A DNA stretch of 64,000 nt, from positions 124,001-188,000 of the forward strand of contig JACJZT010000007.1 in the NCBI GenBank assembly GCA_020635455.1, given 5' to 3'. A program made the position numbers and the translations under genes. This DNA is from Flavobacteriales bacterium. GTDB lineage: Bacteria; Bacteroidota; Bacteroidia; NS11-12g; UBA9320. Each line of letters begins with the position of its first letter. Position 1 is the stretch's first letter. This document shows positions 48,187-57,430 of this stretch, piece by piece. The notes under the pieces are model-generated. The model was not told the DNA's origin, did no database searches, and worked only from the letters and a program-made list of their open reading frames with translations.

Positions 48187-49363
48187 TCAGCTCAGAATAA
48201 GCAAGCCAGGCCATCAAACCCACCCCTATCGGAATGGCATCTTCGTCAATGTCAAACGTTGGTGTATGCACATTAGACACAATGTTCTTTGATTCATTTC
48301 GGGTTCCCAGGCGGTAAAAACAAGCAGGGATCTCCTGACTGTAATAGGCAAAATCTTCCGCTGCCATCCACACGTCGAGGTCAACAACATTTTCCCTCCC
48401 CATATATTCGATGGATCTGCTGATGGATCGTTCTGTCAACTCAGGATCGTTCTTCAAAAAAGGGTATCCTTTCCGGATCTCCAGACCGCATTCGCATCCC
48501 AGTGCCTCGCAAATGCCTTTGGCGATCCGTTCAATTGCCACATGTGCCTTAGCTCTCCAGTCTTCGTCAAGGGTCCTGAAAGTACCTTCCAAATACACTT
48601 CATTGGGAATGATGTTGGTTGCCCCTTTTGCCTCAATTTTTCCAAACGAAAGAACGGATGGAATGGTTGGCATAGCAACTCTGCTAACCAACTGCTGCAG
48701 GCCGGTTATTACCTGAGCCATTGCAGTCACGGGATCCACATTTTGATGAGGTTGAGCTCCGTGCCCTCCTTTGCCTTTAATGGTCATGTAGATCTCATCG
48801 GTGCTTGCCATATACAATCCTTTTCTGAAACCAACTTTTCCAACAGGAACCAGCGGCATCACATGCTGGCCAAAAATATTCCCAACCTCCGGCTTGTGGA
48901 GCACTCCTTCACTTATCATTACCGAAGCTCCACCGGGCAGTTTTTCTTCTCCCGGCTGAAAGATCAGTTTTACCGTACCTTCAAATTCATCTTTTATTGA
49001 GTTCAGAATTATACCGGCACCCAGAAGACAGCTCGAATGAACATCGTGTCCACACGCATGCATTATTCCTGTATTGTCCGATTTATAAGGAACATCGTTT
49101 GCCTCCACTATTGGGAGCGCATCCATATCTCCACGAAGTGCAATGGTCTTTTTTCCGGGGTTTCTCCCTTCAATCAGAGCAACGATACCGGTTTGAGCCA
49201 CTTTCATTTTGTTTCCTATTCCGGCTTTTTCAAGCTGTTCCCATAAGAAGTCCCTGGTTTTGAATTCCTTAAACGACAACTCAGGGTTTTTATGAATGTG
49301 TTGCCTTACCGACCTTATCTCGTCGTAAAGTTCCTCTGCCTTCTTTTTTATTATATCCTTCAT
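48179..49363 (-). CDS. M20D family amidohydrolase (N-acyl-amino-acid or peptide type)
   Basis: 394 residues. Metal-binding motifs are clear: 'GDMDALPI' and 'MHACGHDVHSS' (about 100), then 'FQPGEEKLPGGA' with the catalytic Glu pair, 'GKGGHGAQPH' in the dimerisation domain and 'WMAAEDFAYY' near the end. It belongs to the M20D group that removes acyl or aminoacyl moieties from amino acids or short peptides; the substrate cannot be told. The ATG at 49363 gives the usual length. It is probably first gene of a two-gene unit with yraN. Confidence 0.9.
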   Translation of the reverse strand: MKDIIKKKAEELYDEIRSVRQHIHKNPELSFKEFKTRDFLWEQLEKAGIGNKMKVAQTGIVALIEGRNPGKKTIALRGDMDALPIVEANDVPYKSDNTGIMHACGHDVHSSCLLGAGIILNSIKDEFEGTVKLIFQPGEEKLPGGASVMISEGVLHKPEVGNIFGQHVMPLVPVGKVGFRKGLYMASTDEIYMTIKGKGGHGAQPHQNVDPVTAMAQVITGLQQLVSRVAMPTIPSVLSFGKIEAKGATNIIPNEVYLEGTFRTLDEDWRAKAHVAIERIAKGICEALGCECGLEIRKGYPFLKNDPELTERSISRSIEYMGRENVVDLDVWMAAEDFAYYSQEIPACFYRLGTRNESKNIVSNVHTPTFDIDEDAIPIGVGLMAWLAYSELNG

Positions 49364-49494
49364 GTTCTCGTTTTTATGATTACTTTACAAACATAGTTTA
49401 AAACATGTTTTATGAAAATGGTGCCTGTGATTCAGAAACAAAATCAGAATAAAATATTTATTCAAAATATTTTATTCTTTCTGAAAAGAGAATT

Positions 49495-49502
49495 TACTTT
49501 TG
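49495..49502 (+). promoter_or_regulatory. -7 element upstream of dnaG
   Basis: TACTTTTG matches TAnnTTTG, 26 bases before the TTG start at 49528. No convincing TTTG is seen at the right distance upstream. Confidence 0.45.
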
Positions 49503-49527
49503 TGCTTCCATTGGTTCATTTTGTGTC

Positions 49528-51465
49528 TTGATCTCCCAGAACACCATAGACAAAATTCTCGAGGCGTCTGATATTACAGAAGTTATAGGTGAGTATGTTA
49601 CCTTAAAGCGAAGAGGTGTAAACATGATGGGGAACTGTCCCTTTCACAACGAAAAAACACCTTCGTTCGTTGTTTCTCCCACCAAAGGTATTTTTAAATG
49701 TTTTGGTTGTGGCAGGGCCGGTAACTCAGTTGGTTTCATAATGGAACACAATGCTCTTAGTTATCCGGAAGCACTCCGGTGGCTTGCATCAAAATATCAT
49801 ATAGAGATTGAGGAAGACGAAGTTAACCGGGATGAGATCCTCGCACAAAAATCAGACAGGGAAGCCTTACTCGCTGCTTTGAGCTTTGCCAACAAATATT
49901 TTATTGGCAACCTACATGACGATCCTGAGGGCGTCTCAATTGGTAAATCCTATTTTCTTGAAAGAGGTTTGAGGGAGGACACCCTTAAAAACTTTGAATT
50001 GGGCTATGCTAAAAGATCCTGGAACGATTTTGCAGATTCTGCCATCAGCAATCAACTCGACCCTGAGATCCTTATCAAGGCAGGATTGATAAAAAAACGA
50101 GAAAAAAAGGAAGACGATAACGAAGAAGAATCGTATTATGACGTTTACAGGGACCGGGTAACTTTTCCAATACACGATATTGCGGGTCGTGTGATCGCTT
50201 TTGGTGCCAGACAATTAAACAAAGAAGACAAGGGGCCTAAATACATTAATTCACCCGAGAACGATGTTTACCATAAATCGAAAGTACTTTATGGAATGTT
50301 TCAGGCAAAAAAGGCAATACGGAAAAAAGATAATTGCTATTTAACTGAGGGTTATCTCGATGTAATAACCCTGCATCAAAATGGGATCGAAAACGTTGTG
50401 GCATCTTCAGGTACCTCGCTTACAACAGAACAAGTGAAGCTGATCGGCAGGTTTACCGATAACGTTACCGTTCTGTATGACGGAGACCCGGCCGGTATAA
50501 AGGCGGCTATGAGAGGGACCGATATCATACTCGAAAACAATCTGAACATCAAGATCGTTTTGTTTCCCGAAGGAGAGGACCCGGATAGCTTATGCAAAAA
50601 AATTGGAGCCGATGCGTTTTCAAAATACATTACGGATAATCAGCAGGATTTTATCCTGTTTAAAACAAATCATTTGCTTTCAGAAAGCAAAAATGACCCC
50701 ATAAAGAAGGCACAGGTTATCAGGGATGTGGTTGAAAGCATCGCAAAAGTGCCCGACAGCATAAAACGATCTGTTTTTATTAAGGAAACGGCCGTACGAC
50801 TTGAAACCGATGAAAGGGTTTTGATAAGTGAAGCGAATCGAATTCGTTTGAAAGACAACGAAAAAGCCGCCAAACAAATCGATCGGGAGATAGAAAATCT
50901 GGTATCGAACGAAAATGGGTTTTCAGAAATTGAAATAAACTCAGGGGAGTTTAAAGAATATGCAATTATTAAGGCCTTGATCTTATTCGGAAAAGAGACT
51001 ATGGATGAGGAAATAACTGTCCTTCAATATTTACTGAATGAATTGGTAAGCAATAAAATTGAATTCGAAAAAGAAGAATACAGTAACATATTAAAAGTGG
51101 TTGAAGAACAAAACAAAAACATGGGATTTGTAGATGAGTTCTTTTATAAAAATCATGAGAAAATTTCAAGTTTGGCTTCCGGAATTATTCTTGACTCGCA
51201 GAAATATTTATTGAGTGAAAACTGGGAAAAAATTGCTGAAATAAAAGTTCTGACGGATAAAGAAAACTACAGAAAAGAAATTACTCAGAACGTCCTTTAC
51301 CTAAAAAAAGAACATATTAATAATTTGATCAAAATAAATGCTGAAAAATTAAAAAATGCATCAGATGTAGATGAGGTCAATTCATTGCTCGAAATACAGA
51401 CTAGAATTTTAATGTTAAGGAAAGAGTTGCTGAAAGAAACAGGAACTTCAATTACCGACGTATAA
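49528..51465 (+). CDS. dnaG: DNA primase
   Basis: 645 residues. Synthesises RNA primers for replication. The CHC2 zinc finger is complete (Cys37, His40, Cys58, Cys61, in 'NCPFHNEKTPSF' and 'FKCFGCGRAGNS'). The RNA polymerase domain follows, and the Toprim motifs 'LTEGYLDVITLHQNG' and 'VTVLYDGDPAGIKAA' are present. The C-terminal about 200 residues are the helicase-binding domain, rich in Lys/Glu. The start is a TTG at 49528. It gives 'MISQNTIDKILEASDI', matching DnaG N-termini, and no ATG lies nearby in frame before the zinc finger. Confidence 0.96.
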   Translation: MISQNTIDKILEASDITEVIGEYVTLKRRGVNMMGNCPFHNEKTPSFVVSPTKGIFKCFGCGRAGNSVGFIMEHNALSYPEALRWLASKYHIEIEEDEVNRDEILAQKSDREALLAALSFANKYFIGNLHDDPEGVSIGKSYFLERGLREDTLKNFELGYAKRSWNDFADSAISNQLDPEILIKAGLIKKREKKEDDNEEESYYDVYRDRVTFPIHDIAGRVIAFGARQLNKEDKGPKYINSPENDVYHKSKVLYGMFQAKKAIRKKDNCYLTEGYLDVITLHQNGIENVVASSGTSLTTEQVKLIGRFTDNVTVLYDGDPAGIKAAMRGTDIILENNLNIKIVLFPEGEDPDSLCKKIGADAFSKYITDNQQDFILFKTNHLLSESKNDPIKKAQVIRDVVESIAKVPDSIKRSVFIKETAVRLETDERVLISEANRIRLKDNEKAAKQIDREIENLVSNENGFSEIEINSGEFKEYAIIKALILFGKETMDEEITVLQYLLNELVSNKIEFEKEEYSNILKVVEEQNKNMGFVDEFFYKNHEKISSLASGIILDSQKYLLSENWEKIAEIKVLTDKENYRKEITQNVLYLKKEHINNLIKINAEKLKNASDVDEVNSLLEIQTRILMLRKELLKETGTSITDV

Positions 51466-51532
51466 TAAAATTAAACCTCAGGTTCATTCAATAAAGGCTT
51501 TGCGCATCCAAAGAATCAAAATAGTGTAAGCA

Positions 51533-52609
51533 ATGGGAGGTCTGGAACAAACCGGAATTAAAACGTATATCCGGAAACTTGTAGCGGATTTCTTTACTAA
51601 ACACCCCAACACCAAAGGAATCTCGGTATATGTAGTGGATCCTGACCTGAATTTAAAGTATGGGTATGCCTGTGGCTGGGCAGATGAGCAAAAACGAATC
51701 AAACTAAAAACCGGGCATCCTGCTTTGATAGCTAGCATCACTAAAAGCTATCTTTCCGCAGCAGTACTAAGGATGATAGAAAACAGAGAACTTGGATTGG
51801 ATCAATCCATCTGCAAAGCATTGCCGGTGGAAAGGACCAAGCAACTTGAAGACGCAGGATACAACACCCAGCGAATAACCGTGGCTAATTTACTTTCCCA
51901 TACCAGTGGGATCTTTGACTATGTAAATACCGAAATTTACCAGAAAAGAAGCAAAAGAGAACCGAATTACTTCTGGAGCCGTCAGGACCAGATAAACCTT
52001 GCCCTGAAGTATAAACCGTGCTTTGAACCCGGAAACAACTTTTCCTATTCCGACACAAATAGTTTGCTTCTCACCGAAATTATTGAAAACCTAAGACAAC
52101 AGGTTTTTTATACTGCCATACGAGAACTTATTGATTTTGAGAAGTTCAATTTAACTCACACCTGGTTCAAACTGCTTGAGCCCGACCTAAGTGAAATTCC
52201 TCTTCCCAAACAATTTGCAAGTGAGTTTGAGGTAAACAGTTACACCCTGCATCCCAGCTTTGATCTTTATGGTGGTGGCGGGCTGGTTTCGACAACCGAA
52301 AACGTCGCTCAATTTTTTCAACTATTTTTAACCGGTAAGATCTTTAACCAACCGGATTCCAAAGCGATGATCTTTGAAAGCCGAACCAATTTTACTTCCG
52401 TTGAACAAAAGTATTTTATGGGGGTCGCAGAATTTAAAGCAGGAAAATTCACTGCATTTGGCCATGGAGGTTTTTGGGGAACCATGGCGCTTTACTTCCC
52501 TGCAATAAACTCCAGCATTTGCATTTTTTTAATGGAACGCGATGAATGGCCACTCTGTTTAACCATAATGGAGAAAATTGCTCTCAAAATTGAAAAATTA
52601 AAAGTTTAA
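51533..52609 (+). CDS. Serine beta-lactamase-like / D-Ala-D-Ala peptidase family hydrolase
   Basis: 358 residues in the beta-lactamase (class C/esterase) superfamily. The nucleophile motif SxxK is 'ASITKSYLS' (Ser-Ile-Thr-Lys), the second motif is 'FSYSDTNSLLL' (Tyr-x-Asp), and the third is 'FGHGGFWGT' (HGG in place of KTG). 'LLSHTSGIFDY' is another family hallmark. No signal peptide is visible, so a cytoplasmic esterase or peptidase is likely, but an upstream start cannot be excluded. Not enough is present to call an antibiotic-resistance enzyme. It is 67 bases after dnaG. Confidence 0.8.
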   Translation: MGGLEQTGIKTYIRKLVADFFTKHPNTKGISVYVVDPDLNLKYGYACGWADEQKRIKLKTGHPALIASITKSYLSAAVLRMIENRELGLDQSICKALPVERTKQLEDAGYNTQRITVANLLSHTSGIFDYVNTEIYQKRSKREPNYFWSRQDQINLALKYKPCFEPGNNFSYSDTNSLLLTEIIENLRQQVFYTAIRELIDFEKFNLTHTWFKLLEPDLSEIPLPKQFASEFEVNSYTLHPSFDLYGGGGLVSTTENVAQFFQLFLTGKIFNQPDSKAMIFESRTNFTSVEQKYFMGVAEFKAGKFTAFGHGGFWGTMALYFPAINSSICIFLMERDEWPLCLTIMEKIALKIEKLKV

Positions 52610-52675
52610 GACAGGAATAAAGACAAGGATGTCTTCTTAACATCTTCATGAAATGAGATTATTTTGTTTGCATTT

Positions 52676-52683
52676 TATATTTG
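52676..52683 (+). promoter_or_regulatory. -7 element overlapping the annotated acyltransferase start
   Basis: TATATTTG matches TAnnTTTG, but its last three bases are the TTG taken as the start codon at 52681. Both cannot be right, and no well-spaced -33 TTTG is visible. Confidence 0.35.
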
Positions 52684-54027
52684 TGTTTATTCGCAAAAGT
52701 GATTTTATACTGGTTCCTAATCAACATCCTGTATTTAACCTTCAGAGTCTACTTCAGGAGGATTTACATCGTTAACAAAGCACAGATAAGAAAGAACCGT
52801 GCCGTTTTTTTAACTCCCAATCATCCAAATTCATTTATTGACGGAACCATTTTATCGGTTGTAATAAGGCGGAAACTCTTTTTACTGGCAAGAGGTGATG
52901 TGTTCAAAAAGCCACTCGCCAACCGGGCCTTGCGAAGTATGCGTTTGTTGCCAATTTACAGATCGGAAGATGGAGCCGGAAATGAACAACCGGAAAAAAA
53001 CAGAACCACTTACGAAGAGTGTTTCGAAATTTTTAGAAGAAATGGAAGTTTGTTGATCTTTCCCGAGGGTATTTGCGTGACTGAAAGAAGGTTGAGACCA
53101 CTTAAAAAAGGGACAGCCAGAATGATCATCGAAGCCTTTGAAAAATATCCCGACCTTGAAATCGACATCATACCGGTAGGAATGAATTATTCAAATCCCG
53201 GAAAATTCAGAGAAGAACTTTGCATAAACTTTGGTCAGCCAATTAACGCCCGGGATGTATTCAATGAAGAAACCCTGAAATCGCCGGCCAAAGCCATCAG
53301 CGACTTTAACGATCAGCTTTCCGAAATGCTGCAACGTGAAATGGTGATCATTGATGACCCGAATAACGACGAATTAGGTGACCTGTATCTTAAAATGGTT
53401 CGCAACAAATATAAACCTGCTTTCTGGGGATTTACCAAAAACACTAAAAACCGTTTTCTCGTTGAAAAAAGAGCTGCAAATGACCTGAACGAATTGCATC
53501 AAAAGGACCCACAACGATTTGAACAATTCAAATCCAAGGTTTACGATTATTTTAAAATGTTGGATCAATTAAAGATCAATGAAAAGATATTCTCCATTCC
53601 CGTTTATGAAATAATCCTCTATTTTATCTTTGTTATTATACTCAGTATTCCCGCTCTGTTCGGCCTTATCCTGAATTTTCCACCCGTAGTTTTGTCGAAA
53701 AAAATTGCCAAAAAAATGGTTAAGCGAATTGAGTTTTACGACTCCGTTAACATTGGTGCAGGTACCATACTTGCATTCCTGTATTTTTCATTATTGTTCC
53801 TTATTCTTCTGCCATTCTTTGGATGGAAAGCATTGCTAATGGTAATTGGCATACGTATAACAGGGTTCATTTATCTTTTCTGGATAGAAGCGTTCAACAA
53901 TGTATTTGACTGGCTTAAACTTTCTGTCTTTAAGGAAGGCAGAACACAAAAACGTTCACTTATCAGTCAACGAAAATTTATCCTCGACTTTTTTAATCCA
54001 TCAAAATCATCCAGAGATCAGGGATAA
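52681..54027 (+). CDS. PlsC-like phospholipid acyltransferase
   Basis: 448 residues. An N-terminal membrane segment (about 5-23), then the lysophosphatidate acyltransferase (LPLAT) motifs: 'FLTPNHPNSFIDGTIL' (the His...Asp acceptor motif, HX5D spacing), 'LARGDVFKKPLANRALR', 'LLIFPEGICVTERRL' (FPEG) and 'IDIIPVGMNYSNP'. The C-terminal third has two to three hydrophobic segments (about 305-340 and 365-420). The likely role is acylation of lysophospholipid or glycerol phosphate at the inner membrane. The start is uncertain: the TTG at 52681 overlaps a promoter-like TATATTTG, and a GTG at 52699 would avoid that. Confidence 0.8.
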   Translation: MCLFAKVILYWFLINILYLTFRVYFRRIYIVNKAQIRKNRAVFLTPNHPNSFIDGTILSVVIRRKLFLLARGDVFKKPLANRALRSMRLLPIYRSEDGAGNEQPEKNRTTYEECFEIFRRNGSLLIFPEGICVTERRLRPLKKGTARMIIEAFEKYPDLEIDIIPVGMNYSNPGKFREELCINFGQPINARDVFNEETLKSPAKAISDFNDQLSEMLQREMVIIDDPNNDELGDLYLKMVRNKYKPAFWGFTKNTKNRFLVEKRAANDLNELHQKDPQRFEQFKSKVYDYFKMLDQLKINEKIFSIPVYEIILYFIFVIILSIPALFGLILNFPPVVLSKKIAKKMVKRIEFYDSVNIGAGTILAFLYFSLLFLILLPFFGWKALLMVIGIRITGFIYLFWIEAFNNVFDWLKLSVFKEGRTQKRSLISQRKFILDFFNPSKSSRDQG

Positions 54028-54119
54028 TAATTTTGAACCGGAAGATAAAATTGATGTACATTAAAATAAGAGCTGTTCTTAAATCTTCATTAAAAATAAT
54101 ACCCTTGTAAATAAAAAAA

Positions 54120-54743
54120 ATGAACAACGAATGGATCGATCGCTGGAATGAAAGATACAGTAAACCTGAATACGCATATGGTACTGAACCCAACTCGTAT
54201 CTGAAGGAGAAATTAAATAAATTTAAACCGGGAAAAATACTCTTTCCCGCAGAAGGAGAAGGAAGAAACGCAGTATTTGCTGCTTTAAGAGGATGGCGGG
54301 TCTTTGCATTCGACATTAGCATTGAAGGGCGAAAAAAAGCACTTGAACTTGCCCTTAAAAATGGAGTTAACCTGCATTACTCTGTCGGAGATCTTAATAA
54401 GATAAAATATGAAACCGAACAATTTGATGCCCTTGTTTTTATATATGCTCACTTTCCTCCAGAGGTTAAACTTCAATATTTAAATACTCTTTACTCGTAT
54501 CTCAAACCCGGCGGTGTAATAATCTTTGAAGCTTTTGGCAAAAAACATCTGGACTATGTAAGAAGGGATGAAAAGGTAGGTGGTCCCAGAGATGCTGACA
54601 CATTGTATTCAAGAGATGAAATTGAATCCTGCTTTACAAATTGCGAAATCATTGAAAGTACCGAATGTGAAATTGAATTAAAGGAAGGTGTTTTTCACAA
54701 TGGCTTGGGGTCTGTAGTCCGTTTTACAGCTATTAAAAAATAG
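54120..54743 (+). CDS. Class I SAM-dependent methyltransferase
   Basis: 207 residues. Motif I is modified to 'ILFPAEGEGRNAVFAA', typical of the TehB/thiopurine-methyltransferase-like group. 'WRVFAFDISIEGRKKALELA' is motif II, 'YSVGDLNKIKYETEQFDALV' covers motifs III-IV and 'YLKPGGVIIFEAFG' motif V. The N-terminal 'WIDRWNERYSKPEYAYGTEP' is characteristic of this group. The substrate is unknown. It stands alone between the acyltransferase and the kinase operon. Confidence 0.85.
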   Translation: MNNEWIDRWNERYSKPEYAYGTEPNSYLKEKLNKFKPGKILFPAEGEGRNAVFAALRGWRVFAFDISIEGRKKALELALKNGVNLHYSVGDLNKIKYETEQFDALVFIYAHFPPEVKLQYLNTLYSYLKPGGVIIFEAFGKKHLDYVRRDEKVGGPRDADTLYSRDEIESCFTNCEIIESTECEIELKEGVFHNGLGSVVRFTAIKK

Positions 54744-54873
54744 CCTTTTCCTAAATCTGTATAATAACCTTATTTCCTGTAAGTACCCACAAATAAGATA
54801 TTCTGCCTCTGTTTATTATTCAAAAATAAGGATCCGGCAATCCTTGATAGAAATGAGTATTAAAATTTGGTCG

Positions 54874-54881
54874 TATATTTG
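54874..54881 (+). promoter_or_regulatory. -7 element before the kinase operon
   Basis: A perfect TATATTTG lies 30 bases before the ATG at 54911. The nearest TTG upstream is at a poor distance, so only the -7 part is well supported. Confidence 0.5.
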
Positions 54882-54910
54882 CTTACAACATTTAAGACAG
54901 AGTGCCTGCA

Positions 54911-55150
54911 ATGTCCTTTTTTAAGAAAATAAGAGTAAATAAAGCCGGAAGAATAATTTTGGTTTTGATCTTATTGAATCTTGTTGCCTTTTCAGCTACC
55001 AGTAATCTTGCAAACCGGTATAGTCCTGACCAATTAGGTAACAACCAACAAAAAAATATGAATTACATCGAAAAAGGATGGCAAATTGTCAACTGGAGTT
55101 ATAATTTGCTGAAATATTTTAAAAAACCGCAAACTGATATTCCTTCTTGA
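54911..55150 (+). CDS. Small membrane protein coupled to the sensor kinase
   Basis: 79 residues from the ATG at 54911; a GTG three codons earlier is possible. A basic N-terminus ('SFFKKIRVNKAGR') precedes one hydrophobic helix (about 14-30, 'IILVLILLNLVAFSATS') and a polar C-terminal half. I do not recognise it. Its stop TGA overlaps the TTG start of the next gene (TTGA at 55147-55150), so translation is likely coupled. The position suggests an accessory or exported small protein of the kinase-regulator system, but that is inference. Confidence 0.6.
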   Translation: MSFFKKIRVNKAGRIILVLILLNLVAFSATSNLANRYSPDQLGNNQQKNMNYIEKGWQIVNWSYNLLKYFKKPQTDIPS

Positions 55151-56187
55151 AGTTAAATTCAACTTACATTCTTCTTAAGATCATTCGCTATAAAATACAC
55201 CATGTATTTTTCTGGCTGGTGTATTTTTTTGTATGGTATTTCCAGTACGAGCAATTCGTAGGAAAGTTAAATGCCGTGATGAATTCTCTGGTTGTAATTG
55301 TTCTTCACGGATCGGCCTCTTATTTCAATAATTATTACCTCGTTCCCGAATTTCTGAGAAAACGGAAATACATCTATTACTTTACCACCTTAGTACTTAC
55401 GATAAGTTTTATTTGCCTGGTTCATATCGTTTATCTGCTTCAGGTTGACACCATTGACGACAGTGAAAAATTCAACTTATGGAGCATGGATTTCTTTTTC
55501 AGCAATTCAATTAGCATTCTTTACACGATCGGTCTTACTATGACCCTTCTGTTTTTTAAGCAGTGGTTTGAAAAAGAAAGACTGAATGACAAACTTGAAA
55601 AACTCAATATTGAAACCGAATTAAAATACTTAAAAAGCCAGATAAACCCACATTTTTTGTTTAACAGCCTGAACAGTGTGTATGCACTTACCCTCAACAA
55701 AAGCGATAAGGCCCCTGAAGTTGTGTTAAAATTATCAGACATTCTCAGGTACATCCTTTACGACGGTGGTGAAAAAGTGGTAAGCCTCAGTAAGGAGATC
55801 GAATACCTTAACAATTATCTTGAACTTGAAAAAATCAGATATGGCAGCCGGCTTGAAACAAAACTGGAAGTGAAAGGAGATCTTTCAGGACATGAGATCG
55901 CCCCAATGATCTTTCTGCCTTTTCTTGAAAACTGTTTTAAGCATGGAGTAAATTCCAATATAGGGCATACCTTCATTAACATTTCAATAGAAGTTGACTC
56001 TAAGGATATACATTTTAAGATCGAAAACAATAAACCTCAAACCAGGATAAGCGACAAAGTAAATTACCAGGGAGGTATCGGAATAGAAAATGTTAAAAAG
56101 AGGTTAAATCTGCTATACCCCGGAAAGCATGAACTTGAAATTACCGAAAGCGAAACCTTCGTGGTTGACATCCGAATATATTGGTAG
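55147..56187 (+). CDS. LytS-type sensor histidine kinase
   Basis: 346 residues. Four membrane segments are visible in the first 145 residues (about 16-35, 42-60, 75-98 and 120-140), with no extracellular sensor domain. The kinase core follows: His169 in 'KSQINPHFLFNSLNSVY', the phosphoacceptor of the LytS/YpdA family, then 'YILYDGGEKVVSLSKEIEYL' and the ATP-binding 'PFLENCFKHGVNS' and 'GGIGIENVKKRLNLLYPG'. The start is a TTG overlapping the stop of the preceding gene. Its partner regulator starts 102 bases downstream. Confidence 0.93.
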   Translation: MKLNSTYILLKIIRYKIHHVFFWLVYFFVWYFQYEQFVGKLNAVMNSLVVIVLHGSASYFNNYYLVPEFLRKRKYIYYFTTLVLTISFICLVHIVYLLQVDTIDDSEKFNLWSMDFFFSNSISILYTIGLTMTLLFFKQWFEKERLNDKLEKLNIETELKYLKSQINPHFLFNSLNSVYALTLNKSDKAPEVVLKLSDILRYILYDGGEKVVSLSKEIEYLNNYLELEKIRYGSRLETKLEVKGDLSGHEIAPMIFLPFLENCFKHGVNSNIGHTFINISIEVDSKDIHFKIENNKPQTRISDKVNYQGGIGIENVKKRLNLLYPGKHELEITESETFVVDIRIYW

Positions 56188-56289
56188 TTTTACCGGTAGA
56201 TTTATTTATCGGAAATAATACGAGGTTAATCTTTATACCGATTTATTACCCGGAATATTTTATTTGTTTTAAACCTTTAAATTTTTAGA

Positions 56290-57000
56290 ATGAAATGTTT
56301 AATTGTTGATGACGAACCTTTAGCCCAGGACATTATTGAAAGTTACCTTAAAAAATTTCCGGATATGGAACTGGCAGGCAAATGCAATAATGCACTCGAA
56401 GCATCGGAGTTTTTAAAGAACAATAAGATTGATCTGATGTTTCTCGACATTCAGATGCCTGAAATTACCGGAATGGAATTTTTAAGAAGTTTAAGTGATC
56501 CGCCTTTGGTTGTTTTTTGTACTGCCTATTCCGACTTTGCCGTGGAAGGATTTGAATTAAACGCGATTGACTATCTGTTGAAACCCATAGCCCTTGACAG
56601 GTTTACAAAAACCATTGAAAGAACAAGAGAATACCTCAGCATGAAAAACGGGGAGTCGATCGAAGAAACGGATTTGGAAAATGATCATATTTTTATAAAA
56701 TCCAATCAGAAACAGGTTAAACTTTCCTACGATCAGATCCAATATGTTGAAGCTTTCGCAGATTATGTAAAAATATACACGCCCGAAAAAAGATATATAA
56801 CCCTGCAAACCATGAAAAACATGGAGATAAAGTTGCCGGCAGATAAGTTCATAAGGGTGCACCGGTCGTTTATTGTTGGAATAAAATATATCAGCAGTTT
56901 CAACAGCAGCGAATTGGAAATCGGTAATGTAAAAATACCGGTAGGTAAAAATTATAAAGATGAGTTTTTAAAAAAACTCAGAAGTAAGAATATTCTATAA
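56290..57000 (+). CDS. LytTR-family response regulator
   Basis: 236 residues. The receiver domain (about 1-120) has acidic Asp7-Asp8, phosphoacceptor Asp53 in 'LMFLDIQMPEITGMEF', 'FCTAYSDFAVEGFE' and Lys in 'DYLLKPIALDRF'. The LytTR DNA-binding domain (about 138-236) has 'QIQYVEAFADYVKIYT', 'KFIRVHRSFIVGIKYI' and 'IPVGKNYKDEFL'. It pairs with the LytS-type kinase 102 bases upstream. Target genes are unknown. Confidence 0.95.
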   Translation: MKCLIVDDEPLAQDIIESYLKKFPDMELAGKCNNALEASEFLKNNKIDLMFLDIQMPEITGMEFLRSLSDPPLVVFCTAYSDFAVEGFELNAIDYLLKPIALDRFTKTIERTREYLSMKNGESIEETDLENDHIFIKSNQKQVKLSYDQIQYVEAFADYVKIYTPEKRYITLQTMKNMEIKLPADKFIRVHRSFIVGIKYISSFNSSELEIGNVKIPVGKNYKDEFLKKLRSKNIL

Positions 57001-57025
57001 GACAAAATACATAGTCTATCCTCAC

Positions 57026-57090
57026 AAAGTGGGTTTGAGTTTACTTCGATTAGGGCTTTCAGCCCTATAACCCGACTCACTTTTTTTCTT
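57026..57090 (+). terminator. Terminator after the LytTR regulator
   Basis: AAAGTG (57026-57031) pairs with CACTTT (about 57078-57083), enclosing a tight AGGGCT-TTC-AGCCCT hairpin, and seven T follow. Confidence 0.75.
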
Positions 57091-57430
57091 GAAAAAAAAC
57101 GTGAGCAAAAAATTATTCACCCGTTTATGCTTGTTTCAATGGCGTTCATCAATGCTGTGCATTTCAAGCCAAAAAAATACTCCCCCCCGCATCCCAACGC
57201 CGCCCCCGTCTTTTTGGCGACCCTCCGCACCATTCTATATTCGAATATTTTTCTAGTTAAATTACTTTTTAATTTTTCTTTTGAAAATTCCTTTGAACAA
57301 AATAGTTAAATAATGTAAGAAAATATTGAAAGGTTTATTATAAATTTCAAATTATTCTTGCAATTTTTAAGTTACATTTTAAGCTATAAAGCGTTATTAA
57401 TTAATGGATTAAGTGGCTTTTAAGGTTCGA
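57091..57430. other. Intergenic stretch with a C-rich island
   Basis: 340 bases without a credible gene. At 57180-57235 the plus strand becomes strongly C-rich ('tcccccccgcatcccaacg', 'ccgcccccgtctttttggcg'), then reverts to very AT-rich sequence. A 60-codon open frame across it (57127-57309) has no family resemblance or start signal. The island looks foreign in composition; its role is unknown. Confidence 0.4.

Noticed and set aside
51533..52609. Antibiotic-resistance beta-lactamase
   Set aside because: The motifs fit the broad esterase/peptidase superfamily. No signal peptide and an HGG third motif argue against a dedicated resistance enzyme.
57127..57309. A 60-residue ORF across the C-rich island
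   Set aside because: No family resemblance, no start signal, and its composition follows from the C-rich patch.
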